Of a DNA stretch of 64,000 nt, positions 51,953 through 60,655 are shown piece after piece (position 1 is the first letter of the stretch; the number at the start of each line of letters is the position of its first letter). The notes under the pieces are model-generated. The model was not told the DNA's origin and did not search any database. It worked only from the letters and a program-made list of their open reading frames with translations. The translations under genes were made by a program, and so were the position numbers. Origin of the DNA: Streptomyces hygroscopicus (GTDB taxonomy: Bacteria; Actinomycetota; Actinomycetes; Streptomycetales; Streptomycetaceae); contig CP018627.1 in assembly GCA_002021875.1 (NCBI GenBank), positions 7,998,001 to 8,062,000 on the forward strand. The letters are read 5' to 3'.

Positions 51953-53461
51953 CTAGCCGCAGACCTTGCCCTTCTTCGGCACCTTGCCCTGCAGCAGATA
52001 GGCGTTGACGGTCTTTCGGACGCAGGCGTTGCCGCCGTCGTAGGCCCCATGGCCCTCGCCCTTGTAGGTGAGCTCGATCCCGACCCCGGGCCCCAGCTCC
52101 TTCGCCATCCGCCCCGCACCCTCGTACGGGGTGGCCGGGTCACCGGTGTTGCCGACGACCAGGATCGGGGCGGCCCCCTTGGCGCTCACGTCGGGTGTGG
52201 TCCAGGCGCCGCGGACCGGCCAGTCGGTGCACTGCGTCAGGCCCCACGCCATCATGTCGCCGAAGACGGGGGAGACCTTACGGAAGGCGGGCAGCTTCTG
52301 CTCGATGTCCGCGACGGTATAGCGCTGCTTGAAGTCGGCGCAGGTGATGGCGGTCAGCGCGGACTGCAGGGTGCTGTAGCGGCCGTCCGGGCCGCGTCCG
52401 TTCAAGGCGTCGCCCAGGGCCAGCAGGATTCTGCCGTCGCCCTGTTGGGCGCCCGCGATCCCCTGGGTGAGGTACTGCCAGTAGTCCCGGGAGTAGAGGG
52501 ACTGCGCGATGCCGCCGTCGGCCAGGGACTCGGTCAGCTTCCGGCCGCCGTAGCCGCGCACCGGATGGCCGTCGAGCCGCTTCAGCAGGGAGCGGATCCG
52601 GGGCTGGGTGGGGCAGCTGTAGACGCTGCTCTTGGTGCATGCCTTCAGATAGTCGCTGAGGGCGCGCTGAAACCCCTTGGCCTGGGCGAGCGCGCCCTGC
52701 TCGGGTGTCTGCATGGGGTCCACGACTCCGTCGAAGAGGGCTCGCCCCACCTTCTTCGGATACAGATGGGCGTAGACGCCGCCGAGTTCGGTGCCGTAGG
52801 AGACGCCGAAGTAGTGCATCTTCTTGTCGCCGAGGACGCTCCGCATGAGGTCCATGTCGCGGGCGGCGTTGGTGGTGCCGACGTAGGGCAGGATCGTGCC
52901 GGAATTCTTCTCGCACGCGGCGGCGTAGGTCTTGACCCGGCGGATCTGGCTCTTCACCTCGGCCTTGTTGTCCGGGGTGGAGTCGGCGGCGTAGTAGGCG
53001 TCGAGCTGTTTGTCCCCCAGGCAGCGCACCCCGCTGCTGCGGCCGACCCCGCGCGGATCGAAGCTGACCAGGTCGTAGCGGGTGCGCAGCTGCTTGTAGC
53101 TGTTGGCGAGGGCCGGGAGGGTGGCCACGCCCGAACCGCCGGGGCCGCCGAAGTTGAAGATGAGCGAGCCGATCCGGTGGCGCCGGTCGGTGGCCTTGGC
53201 GCGGATCATGGCGATGCCGATGGTCCGGCCGTGCGGCTTGCGGTAGTCCAGCGGCGCATGGAGCGTCGCGCACTCCCACTGCCCGCCCGGGGCCTTGGTG
53301 GCGGCCGCGTCCTGGTTCGGGGAGGGGGCGGGGCAGCCGGACCAGTGCAGCTTCTGATGGGCCGAGGTGTCCGGCCGTCCGCCGCCGCTACCGCATCCGG
53401 CGGCCAGGACGGCCAGCAGCAGGGCGGTGGACAGCGCACCGAGGCGCAGAGGTCGGGACAC
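51953..53461 (-). CDS. Secreted tripeptidyl-aminopeptidase-type lipoprotein, paralogue
   Basis: 502 residues with a lipobox (LAAGC) after the signal peptide. The catalytic features repeat those of the next gene: S221 in FGVSYGTELGG, NTGDPATPYEG and GEGHGAYDGG. Shared blocks include LIFNFGGPGGSGV, RYDLVSFDPRGVGRS and TNAARDMDLMR, with identity by eye of perhaps 60%. Having two copies suggests different peptide preferences. A gap of 96 bp separates the two genes; they may be cotranscribed. Confidence 0.92.
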   Translation of the reverse strand: MSRPLRLGALSTALLLAVLAAGCGSGGGRPDTSAHQKLHWSGCPAPSPNQDAAATKAPGGQWECATLHAPLDYRKPHGRTIGIAMIRAKATDRRHRIGSLIFNFGGPGGSGVATLPALANSYKQLRTRYDLVSFDPRGVGRSSGVRCLGDKQLDAYYAADSTPDNKAEVKSQIRRVKTYAAACEKNSGTILPYVGTTNAARDMDLMRSVLGDKKMHYFGVSYGTELGGVYAHLYPKKVGRALFDGVVDPMQTPEQGALAQAKGFQRALSDYLKACTKSSVYSCPTQPRIRSLLKRLDGHPVRGYGGRKLTESLADGGIAQSLYSRDYWQYLTQGIAGAQQGDGRILLALGDALNGRGPDGRYSTLQSALTAITCADFKQRYTVADIEQKLPAFRKVSPVFGDMMAWGLTQCTDWPVRGAWTTPDVSAKGAAPILVVGNTGDPATPYEGAGRMAKELGPGVGIELTYKGEGHGAYDGGNACVRKTVNAYLLQGKVPKKGKVCG

Positions 53462-53603
53462 GGCGGCCCTCCCGGGGGTGGCGGCGTATCGCCATCCTGC
53501 GGGCGGCGGGCGCCCCGCGCGCGCACAGCGGGGGCGTACGGGTGAGAGGGGTGCTGGGCGGCCGGGTGCCCGCGGGAGGGCTCGCGCGGGGCGTCCAGGG
53601 CCC

Positions 53604-56369
53604 CTACAGCGCCTCTCTGCGGGTGAGGTGGGTGAAGGCCACCCAGCCGGGCAGCACCGGCAGCCAGAAGACCATCAGCCGGAAGAGCAGCACCGCGGGC
53701 GCGGCGGTCTCGTACGGCAGCCCGGCGAAGGTCAGACCCGCGATCAGGGCGGCCTCGACCGCGCCCACACCGCCGGGGGTGGGCGCCGCCGACCCCAGGG
53801 CGTTGCCCGCGAGGAAGACGACGGCGATGCTCGCGTAGCTCAGCTCACCGCCGAACGCCCGGATCGCGGAGTCGAGGCACATCACATTGGCGGCGGTCAG
53901 CAGCAGGGTGCCGCCGATGCCGGTGAGCAGCTTCTTGGGCCGCTGCAGCACGTCCAGCATGCGCGGGATGACGCCCGCGAACAGCGACCGCACCCGGGTG
54001 GACACGAACTTCCGCAGGACGGGGATCGCCGTCACCACCAGGACCAGCACGGCGGCCGTCAGCAGCCCGGCGATCACGGTCCGGGACGGCGAGAGCGCCG
54101 GGGTGCGCTCGGTGCCGGTGATGTAGCCGAAGGTCAGCAGCAGCACGATATGGCTGGCGAGCCCGAACAGCTGGGAGGCGCCCACACTGGCCACCGCGAG
54201 CCCCGGCCGCACCCCCGCGCGCTGCAGGAAGCGGGTGTTGAGGGCGACGCCGCCGACCGCCGCGGGCGCCACCAGCTTCACGAACGAGGCGGCGACCTGC
54301 GCCAGCACCGTCCGCGGCAGCGGCACCTTCTCCGGGACGAAGCCGAGCAGGCTCAGCGCCGCGGCCAGATAGGTGAGCGCGGAGAAGAGGAGCGCGAAGA
54401 TGACCCAGATCCAGTTGGCCTCGCCGACCAGGGTGCCCAGCTTGAGATGGGTGAACTGGGACAGCAGGAAGTACGCGGCGAAGGCCCCCGCGCAGAAGCT
54501 GACCAGGGTGCGCGGCTTGATGCGCTCCAGCCGTTCGGGCTCTATCGGCGCCTGCGGCCTCACCAGCAGCACCTGCTGCCGGATCTGGGAGAGCAGATCC
54601 TCCTCGCGGACGTCCTCCAGGGCCTCCTCTATGGCGCGCTTCTCCGCCTGCTTCTCGGCCTTGCTGGTCCTGCGGTCGCTGGTGGCCGCCTCCGGGGCCC
54701 CGGGCTCCTTGGTGTTCGTCTCCTCGGCCTCCCGCGCCTCCTTGGCCTCCTTGGCGGCGTGTGACGCTTCCAGGACGGCATCCCGCTGGCGCTGGGCGCG
54801 CTCACGCGCGAGCTGCCGCAGGGTCGCGCGGGTGCCCCGGCCGAGCGCCAGGGGCTGCAGCAGCGGCAGGCTGTCGGCGACCGCGTCCGGGCCGAGGACC
54901 GCCACCGCGGCGGCCACGGAGCGCTCGGCGCCCACGCGCAGCCCCAGGGTGGTCAGCAACTGTGCGACGTCCATCCGCAGCACCACGTCACCGGCCGCGA
55001 TCTCACCGCCGCGCAGATCGGTCAGGATGACCGTGCCGTTCCGGTCGACCAGCAGGGCGTCGCTGTCCAGCCGCCGGTGGGCGATGCGCCGCGACTGGAG
55101 CGCCTGGACCTCGTGCCAGGCCCCGGCCAGCAGCTCGTCGGTGATCGCCTCGTCCGGCAGGGTGTGCAGCGGACGCCCGCCGACATGCTCGTAGACCAGC
55201 ATCACGGCGTCCGGGCCCAGCTCGGAGGTGGCGATCAGCTTGGCCGCGTTGGCCCCGGCCGCGATGGCCGCGTAGGCGAGCAGCGCCTCCTGCTCCAGGG
55301 CCTGGCGCAGCGACTGGAGACTGCGGGGCGGGGTGATCGTCCGCAGTGTCAGCCGCTGCCAGACGCCGTAGAAGAAGCCCTGGGCCTGCTGCTCCCGGTC
55401 GACCACGGTGACGTCCAGGGGCGGGCCGTCCTCCAGGGTGACCAGATAGCGGCGGCTCCGGTCGCCGTGGCCGCCGTGCACGTCCTCGGGCTCCTCGGCG
55501 CGCATGGCGCTGACCGGGTTGAAGCCGACGCGGCGCAGCCCGGCGAGCAGGTTCTGGCCCGTGGGGCGCACATTGGGGGAGCCGACCGCATAGAGCGTGC
55601 CATAGGCCACCGTCCAGCCGATGAGCACCGTAAGGATGATCGAGAACGGTGTGGTGTAGCCGCCCACGAGCACCGCGAAGGCGTCGAGCAGCAGTACGCA
55701 CCACATGGCCACCCGCCAGCGCGGGCGCCGGGCCATGCCGACGGCCGTCATATAGGCGATGACGGGGGCGAGATAGCCGTGTACGGGGTCGCTGAAGGCG
55801 CCGCCGGGCGCGGGCTGGGTGAGCGCCTCGCGGATCGAGCCGGGGGCGGCTCTGGCGACCCACAGGTCCGTGGCGAGGGACACCCCGTGGGCCAGCACCG
55901 CGGCCAGCACGCCATCGGCGATCCGCAGGCCGTCTCGTTTGATCAGCCGCTCGAAGGCGAAGGCCACCGGCAGGACGAGGACGGCCACCCCGGCCGTGAG
56001 CCCCGCGAAGTCGATCAGGAGCGGGGGCGCCTGGTTGGCGCCGTGCCCGATGTCCTTCTCCAGACCCGCGGTGGTGCCGTGGGCGAAGGCCGCGATGGCC
56101 AGTACGACGGCCATGCCGAGGACCCCGAGCAGCAGCCGCAGCAGATCGGCGGGGCGGTGGACACGGGCGGACAGCAGCGGCTCGTCCCCGGAGACCCGGT
56201 CCACATGGCCCTCCGGTCCGTCCGGGCCGCAGTCATCCCCCGCCTCCGGGGGCTCCTGCCGGCCGCCGGACGGCGCCTTGGAGTGCGGCAACGACTCCGG
56301 GGTGCGGGCCTCCTCCTCCGGAGGCTGCGCACCCTGCTGCTTCGCCGTCTCTTCTTGATCTCGTATCAC
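53604..56369 (-). CDS. Membrane kinase-like / LPG-synthase-type transmembrane fusion protein
   Basis: 921 residues from GTG 56369. Order: a disordered acidic start, about six membrane helices (residues 75-260), and a cytoplasmic domain of protein-kinase/APH type whose loop reads IAHRRLDSDALLVDRNGTVILTDLRGG. H431 and D435 fit the catalytic HxxxD, but the Asn of HxDxxxxN is replaced by Leu and DFG becomes DLR. A charged coiled segment (AEKQAEKRAIEEALEDV) follows. The C-terminal helices are of the lysylphosphatidylglycerol-synthase TM family (TPGGVGAVEAALIAGLTFAG). It may flip or sense lipids under kinase-like control. Function unknown. Confidence 0.88.
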   Translation of the reverse strand: MIRDQEETAKQQGAQPPEEEARTPESLPHSKAPSGGRQEPPEAGDDCGPDGPEGHVDRVSGDEPLLSARVHRPADLLRLLLGVLGMAVVLAIAAFAHGTTAGLEKDIGHGANQAPPLLIDFAGLTAGVAVLVLPVAFAFERLIKRDGLRIADGVLAAVLAHGVSLATDLWVARAAPGSIREALTQPAPGGAFSDPVHGYLAPVIAYMTAVGMARRPRWRVAMWCVLLLDAFAVLVGGYTTPFSIILTVLIGWTVAYGTLYAVGSPNVRPTGQNLLAGLRRVGFNPVSAMRAEEPEDVHGGHGDRSRRYLVTLEDGPPLDVTVVDREQQAQGFFYGVWQRLTLRTITPPRSLQSLRQALEQEALLAYAAIAAGANAAKLIATSELGPDAVMLVYEHVGGRPLHTLPDEAITDELLAGAWHEVQALQSRRIAHRRLDSDALLVDRNGTVILTDLRGGEIAAGDVVLRMDVAQLLTTLGLRVGAERSVAAAVAVLGPDAVADSLPLLQPLALGRGTRATLRQLARERAQRQRDAVLEASHAAKEAKEAREAEETNTKEPGAPEAATSDRRTSKAEKQAEKRAIEEALEDVREEDLLSQIRQQVLLVRPQAPIEPERLERIKPRTLVSFCAGAFAAYFLLSQFTHLKLGTLVGEANWIWVIFALLFSALTYLAAALSLLGFVPEKVPLPRTVLAQVAASFVKLVAPAAVGGVALNTRFLQRAGVRPGLAVASVGASQLFGLASHIVLLLTFGYITGTERTPALSPSRTVIAGLLTAAVLVLVVTAIPVLRKFVSTRVRSLFAGVIPRMLDVLQRPKKLLTGIGGTLLLTAANVMCLDSAIRAFGGELSYASIAVVFLAGNALGSAAPTPGGVGAVEAALIAGLTFAGLPYETAAPAVLLFRLMVFWLPVLPGWVAFTHLTRREAL

Positions 56370-56590
56370 CAGTCACCGCCCGGAAGATGGTGGCATGCCC
56401 GGGCTGCGGAGGGGGGCATCAGGGTGCATTTCGGGGACGTGAACCCCGAATGGTACGCCGTGCTGAGGATTCCCGCACAGTGCGTGATCGAACCGCAATC
56501 CGCCCCCCAGCGGGCCCCTGACCACCGCTCGCGGGGCGCTCGGCGCGGCCGTCGGCGGGGCTGTCGCAGGGGTGCGGCAGGATGGGGCGG

Positions 56591-56980
56591 ATGAGCCGGG
56601 AGAGCAGGGACAGCAGGGAGCCGGGAGACGGGGACAGCGCTGACGAGCTGCCCGAGTACGCCGAGCGGGTGCTGGATGTGGCCGAGTCGATCCCCTCCGG
56701 CCGCGTGATGACCTACGGGGACGTCGCGGAATGGCTGGAGGAGGGCGGGCCGCGCCAGGTGGGGCGGGTGATGGCGCTCTACGGGGGCGCCGTGCCGTGG
56801 TGGCGGGTCGTGCGTGCGGACGGTGCGCTGCTGCCCGGCCATGAGCTGCGCGCTCTTGACCACTACCGCGAGGAGGGCACCCCGTTGCGCGAGGCGGCGC
56901 GCTCGGCCGAGGGCCATCTGCCGCGGATCGACATGGCCAGGGCGCGGTGGGACGGGGGCGGGCAGGACCACGGCCGGTAG
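56591..56980 (+). CDS. Alkyltransferase-like protein (ATL) of the MGMT family
   Basis: 129 residues from ATG 56591 (ATG 56582 is alternative; CAGGAT ends 7 nt before 56591). It resembles O6-alkylguanine transferases: SIPSGRVMTYGDVAEWLE, GRVMALYGGAVPWWRVV, GALLPGHELRALDHYREEGT. The active-site PCHR is PWWR, with W70 in place of the reactive Cys. ATL proteins bind alkylated bases without repairing them and hand them to nucleotide-excision repair. It lies next to adnAB, a DNA-repair neighbourhood. It reaches into a small repeat at its 3' end. Confidence 0.92.
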   Translation: MSRESRDSREPGDGDSADELPEYAERVLDVAESIPSGRVMTYGDVAEWLEEGGPRQVGRVMALYGGAVPWWRVVRADGALLPGHELRALDHYREEGTPLREAARSAEGHLPRIDMARARWDGGGQDHGR

Positions 56981-57037
56981 TTGGGGCCGCGTCCGGCAGG
57001 GGGACCACAGCCGGTGGCGGGACTACAGCCGGTGGCG
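56961..57037 (+). repeat. Diverged repeats across the ATL stop codon
   Basis: GGACCACGGCCGGTAG (56965-56980, with the stop), GGGACCACAGCCGGTGG (57001-57017 approximately) and GGGACTACAGCCGGTGGCG (57019-57037) are successive copies with small changes. The rest of the gap to adnA (up to 57257) shows no further feature. Confidence 0.7.
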
Positions 57038-57257
57038 TTGCGGGGCTGCGGCAGCCGTGCCGGGGACGGCGGACATGTGGCCGAGCCGGGGCGCGGCGTG
57101 TGCGGGGGCGTACGCGTGCGCGGTTCGCGCGGGGCGGTACCGATGTGCGGCGGGTCCACGGGCGTACCGGCGGTATCCACAGCCATACGGGTGAGGTCCT
57201 GCCGTGCATGAGAGGCTGTCCCGCACCCAGCCAACCCACCAGGACCGGCGATCCAAC

Positions 57258-60200
57258 GTGAGCTCCTCCCCCTCGTCCCTTCCACGGCAGCGGCAGGCGC
57301 GGCAGCCCTCCTCACGGCAGTCGTCCTCGGGCGTCTACCGCCTGCTCCGTCATCGGCCGGAGCCCGGCGCCCTTCCTGTCCTGGACGCACGGCAGCGCGC
57401 TGTGGTTGAGCATCGGGGCGGCCCTTTGCTGGTGCTCGCCGGGCCCGGTACCGGCAAGACGACGACGCTCGTGGAGGCGGTGGCCCGCCGGGTGCGCGAG
57501 GGCGCGGACCCCGAGCGGCTCCTGGTGCTCACCTTCAGCCGTAAGGCCGCCGTCGAACTGCGCGACCGCATGGCCGCGCGCCTGGGCGGCGCGAGTGCCC
57601 CACGGGCCACGACCTTCCACTCCTACTGCTACGCCCTGGTCCGCGCCCACCAGGAGGTCGACCTCTTCGTCGATCCGCTGCGGCTGCTCTCCGGGCCGGA
57701 GCAGGACGTCGTCGTCAGGGAGCTGCTCGCCGGGCAGGCCGAGCTGGCGCGCGAGGGCCGGGCCTTCGTCCGCTGGCCCGACGACCTGCGCGCCTGCCTG
57801 ACCACGCGGGGCTTCGCCGACGAGGTGCGCGCGGTGCTCGCCCGCAGCCGGGAGCTGGGCCTGGGCCCACGGGCGCTGGGGGAGTTCGCCGAGCGCACCG
57901 GGCGCCCCGACTGGTCCGCCGCGGCCGGCTTCCTCGCCGAGTACCTCGATGTCCTGGACGCCCAGGGGGTGCTGGACTACGCGGAGCTGGTACACCGCGC
58001 GGTGCTGCTCGCCGGGCGGCCGGAGGTCGCGGCCGAGCTGGCGGGGCGGTACGACGCCGTGTTCGTCGACGAGTACCAGGACACCGATGTCGCCCAGGGC
58101 CGGTTGCTGGGGGCGCTCGCGGGCGGCGGCAGGACCCTGCTCGCCTTCGGCGACCCCGATCAGTCGATCTACGCCTTCCGCGGTGCCGACGTGGGCGGCA
58201 TCCTCCGCTTCCGCGAGGACTTCCCGCGGGCGGACGGCCGGCCCGCCGACATGGAGGTCCTCACCGTTTCCCGCCGCTCGGGGGCCGCCCTGCTCGCGGC
58301 CACCCGGCGGATCACCGGCCGGATGCCGCTCACTCGGCTGCCCGCGCGAGCCGTAAGGGCGCATCGGGAGCTCGATGCCGCTCGCGACGGTGGCCGCGTC
58401 GAGGCGTACACGTACCCCACCGCGGGCGCCGAGCTCGACAACGTCGCCGACATCCTGCGCCGCGCCCATCTGGAGGACGGGGTGCCTTGGCGCGAGATGG
58501 CCGTTCTGGTGCGCGCCGGGGGGCGCTCGATCCCCGGTGTGCGCCGGGCGCTCACCTCGGCCGGAGTCCCCGTCGAGGTGGACGGCGATGACATCCCGCT
58601 GCGCCATGAGCCCGCCGTGGCCCCCCTGCTGACGGCGCTCCGCGCCGCCGCCACGGCCGCGCTGCCGGACAGCGGCGGGCTGTCCGCGGTCCTCGGCGTC
58701 GAGACCGCCCTGACCCTGCTCACCTCGCCCCTCGGCGGTATGGACGCCGCCGATCTGCGCCGCCTGGGCCGTGCGCTGCGCGAGGAGGAGCGGTCCGCCG
58801 GACGCGCGGTGCCGCGCCCCTCCGACGCCCTGCTCGCCGAGACGCTCGCCGAGCCGGAGCGGCTGGCCGTCCACGACCCGGCGTACGCACGCGGCGCCCA
58901 GCGGCTCGGGCTGCTGCTGCGCACCGCCCGGGAGGCACTGGCCCGGGGCGGCACCGCCGAGCAGGCGCTGTGGCAGCTATGGGACGGCACCTCCTGGCCC
59001 GGCCGGCTGGAGCGGGCCGCGCAGCGCGGCGGCACCGCCGGGCGGAACGCGGACCGTGACCTCGACGCGGTGTGCGCGCTGTTCGAGACCGCCGCCCGCG
59101 CCGAGGAGCGCACCGGCGGCCGTGGCGCCCTCAACTTCCTGGAGGAGATCGACGCCCAGGACATCGCCGCCGACACCCTCTCCCGCCGGATGGTCCGCCC
59201 CGACGCCGTACGGCTGATGACCGCCCACCGCGCCAAGGGGCTCGAATGGGCCCTGGTGGTCGTCGCGGGGGTGCAGGAGGGGCTGTGGCCCGATCTGCGG
59301 CGGCGCGGCTCGCTCCTGGAGGCCGACCGGATCGGCCGGGACGGGCTGGCCGAGCCGCTGCCGCCGGGCGCGCTGCTGGCCGAGGAGCGGCGGCTGTTCT
59401 ACGTCGCGGCCACCCGCGCGAAGGAGCGGCTCGTGGTCACCGCCGTCAAGGCCGCCTCCGAGGACGGGGACCAGCCCTCCCGTTTCCTCACCGAACTTGG
59501 CGTCCCGCCCACCGACGTCACCCAGCGGCCGCGCCGCCCGCTGTCCGTCGCCGCGCTCGTCGCCGAGCTGCGCGCCACCACCGTCGACCCGGACGCCTCG
59601 GAGGCGCTGCGCGACGCCGCCGCGCGCCGGCTGGCGCGGCTCGCGGCGCTGCGCGACGAGGAGGGCCGGCCGCTGGTCCCGGCCGCCCATCCGCACCGCT
59701 GGTGGGGGCTGCACGAGCCGACGCACAGCGAGGTCCCGCTGCGCGACCGGGACCGGCCCGTGGCGCTGTCCGGCAGCGCCCTCGACCAGCTCGTCAACAC
59801 CTGCTCGCTCCAGTGGTTCCTGGGGCGCGAGGTGAAGGCGGACGCGCCCTCGACGGCCGCCCAGGGCTTCGGCAACGTCGTGCACGTCCTGGCCGACGAG
59901 GTCGCCTCCGGCCGCACCCCGGCCGATCTCGCGGTCCTCATGGAGCGCCTGGACTCCGTATGGGACGCGCTCGCCTTCGACGCCCCCTGGAAGTCACGGC
60001 AGGAGAAGGAGCAGGCACGGGCGGCCCTGGAGCGCTTTCTGCACTGGCATGTGATGGAGCGCGGCGGCCGTACCCCGGTCGCCACCGAGCACTCCTTCGA
60101 CGTCACGCTCGAAGCCGACGTCTATAAGGTGCGCATCCGCGGCAGCATGGACCGCGTCGAGACGGACGGCGAGGGGCGTGCCTACGTCGTCGACTTCAAG

Positions 60201-60560
60201 ACCGGCAAGCAGACCGTGACCCGCGGCGACGTCGAGCACCACCCCCAGCTGGCGGCGTATCAGCTGGCGGTGCGCGAGGGCGCCGTCGACGACCTCTTCG
60301 AGGGCGGGCGCCCCGAGGCGGGCGGCGCGGAGCTCGTCCAGCTGCGGCAGGGCGCCGCCAAGAAGGACGGCGGCGACGATGTCCCCAAGGTCCAGGCCCA
60401 GGAGCCGCCGGACGGCGAGTGGGTGGGGCAGCTGCTCGCCACCGCGGCCGGGCGCGTTCTCGACGAGCGGTTCACCCCGACCACGGGCGACCACTGCGAG
60501 CGCTGCGCCTTCCGCGGCGCGTGCAGCGCCCGGGCGGAGGGGCGCCATGTGGTCGACTGA
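57258..60560 (+). CDS. adnA: AdnA: UvrD-like helicase-nuclease subunit
   Basis: 1100 residues from GTG 57258 (ATG 57204 would add 18). N-terminal UvrD/PcrA helicase motifs: LAGPGTGKTTTLVEA, TFSRKAAVELRDRM, FVDEYQDTD, GDPDQSIYAFRGADV and TAHRAKGLEWALVV. The C-terminal RecB-type nuclease domain has DRVETDGEGRAYVVDFKTGK and an iron-sulfur set C849...C1080-x2-C1083-x5-C1089 (HCERCAFRGAC). With AdnB it forms the actinobacterial end-resection machine that feeds homologous recombination. The tail precedes adnB by 95 bp. Confidence 0.95.
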   Translation: MSSSPSSLPRQRQARQPSSRQSSSGVYRLLRHRPEPGALPVLDARQRAVVEHRGGPLLVLAGPGTGKTTTLVEAVARRVREGADPERLLVLTFSRKAAVELRDRMAARLGGASAPRATTFHSYCYALVRAHQEVDLFVDPLRLLSGPEQDVVVRELLAGQAELAREGRAFVRWPDDLRACLTTRGFADEVRAVLARSRELGLGPRALGEFAERTGRPDWSAAAGFLAEYLDVLDAQGVLDYAELVHRAVLLAGRPEVAAELAGRYDAVFVDEYQDTDVAQGRLLGALAGGGRTLLAFGDPDQSIYAFRGADVGGILRFREDFPRADGRPADMEVLTVSRRSGAALLAATRRITGRMPLTRLPARAVRAHRELDAARDGGRVEAYTYPTAGAELDNVADILRRAHLEDGVPWREMAVLVRAGGRSIPGVRRALTSAGVPVEVDGDDIPLRHEPAVAPLLTALRAAATAALPDSGGLSAVLGVETALTLLTSPLGGMDAADLRRLGRALREEERSAGRAVPRPSDALLAETLAEPERLAVHDPAYARGAQRLGLLLRTAREALARGGTAEQALWQLWDGTSWPGRLERAAQRGGTAGRNADRDLDAVCALFETAARAEERTGGRGALNFLEEIDAQDIAADTLSRRMVRPDAVRLMTAHRAKGLEWALVVVAGVQEGLWPDLRRRGSLLEADRIGRDGLAEPLPPGALLAEERRLFYVAATRAKERLVVTAVKAASEDGDQPSRFLTELGVPPTDVTQRPRRPLSVAALVAELRATTVDPDASEALRDAAARRLARLAALRDEEGRPLVPAAHPHRWWGLHEPTHSEVPLRDRDRPVALSGSALDQLVNTCSLQWFLGREVKADAPSTAAQGFGNVVHVLADEVASGRTPADLAVLMERLDSVWDALAFDAPWKSRQEKEQARAALERFLHWHVMERGGRTPVATEHSFDVTLEADVYKVRIRGSMDRVETDGEGRAYVVDFKTGKQTVTRGDVEHHPQLAAYQLAVREGAVDDLFEGGRPEAGGAELVQLRQGAAKKDGGDDVPKVQAQEPPDGEWVGQLLATAAGRVLDERFTPTTGDHCERCAFRGACSARAEGRHVVD

Positions 60561-60655
60561 CGCTTTCGCGTATCGGGCCCGGACCCCCGGGCGGCCGCCC
60601 ACCGGGGCGGCGAGGGCGGCGGGGCATGTCGGTGGGCACCGATAGCCTCACTGGA

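Noticed and set aside
53367..54764. Plus-strand frame opposite the peptidase and kinase-like genes
   Set aside because: Translation is Gly/Arg/Gln/His-rich, typical of a mirror frame of GC-rich coding DNA; the minus-strand proteins are well supported.
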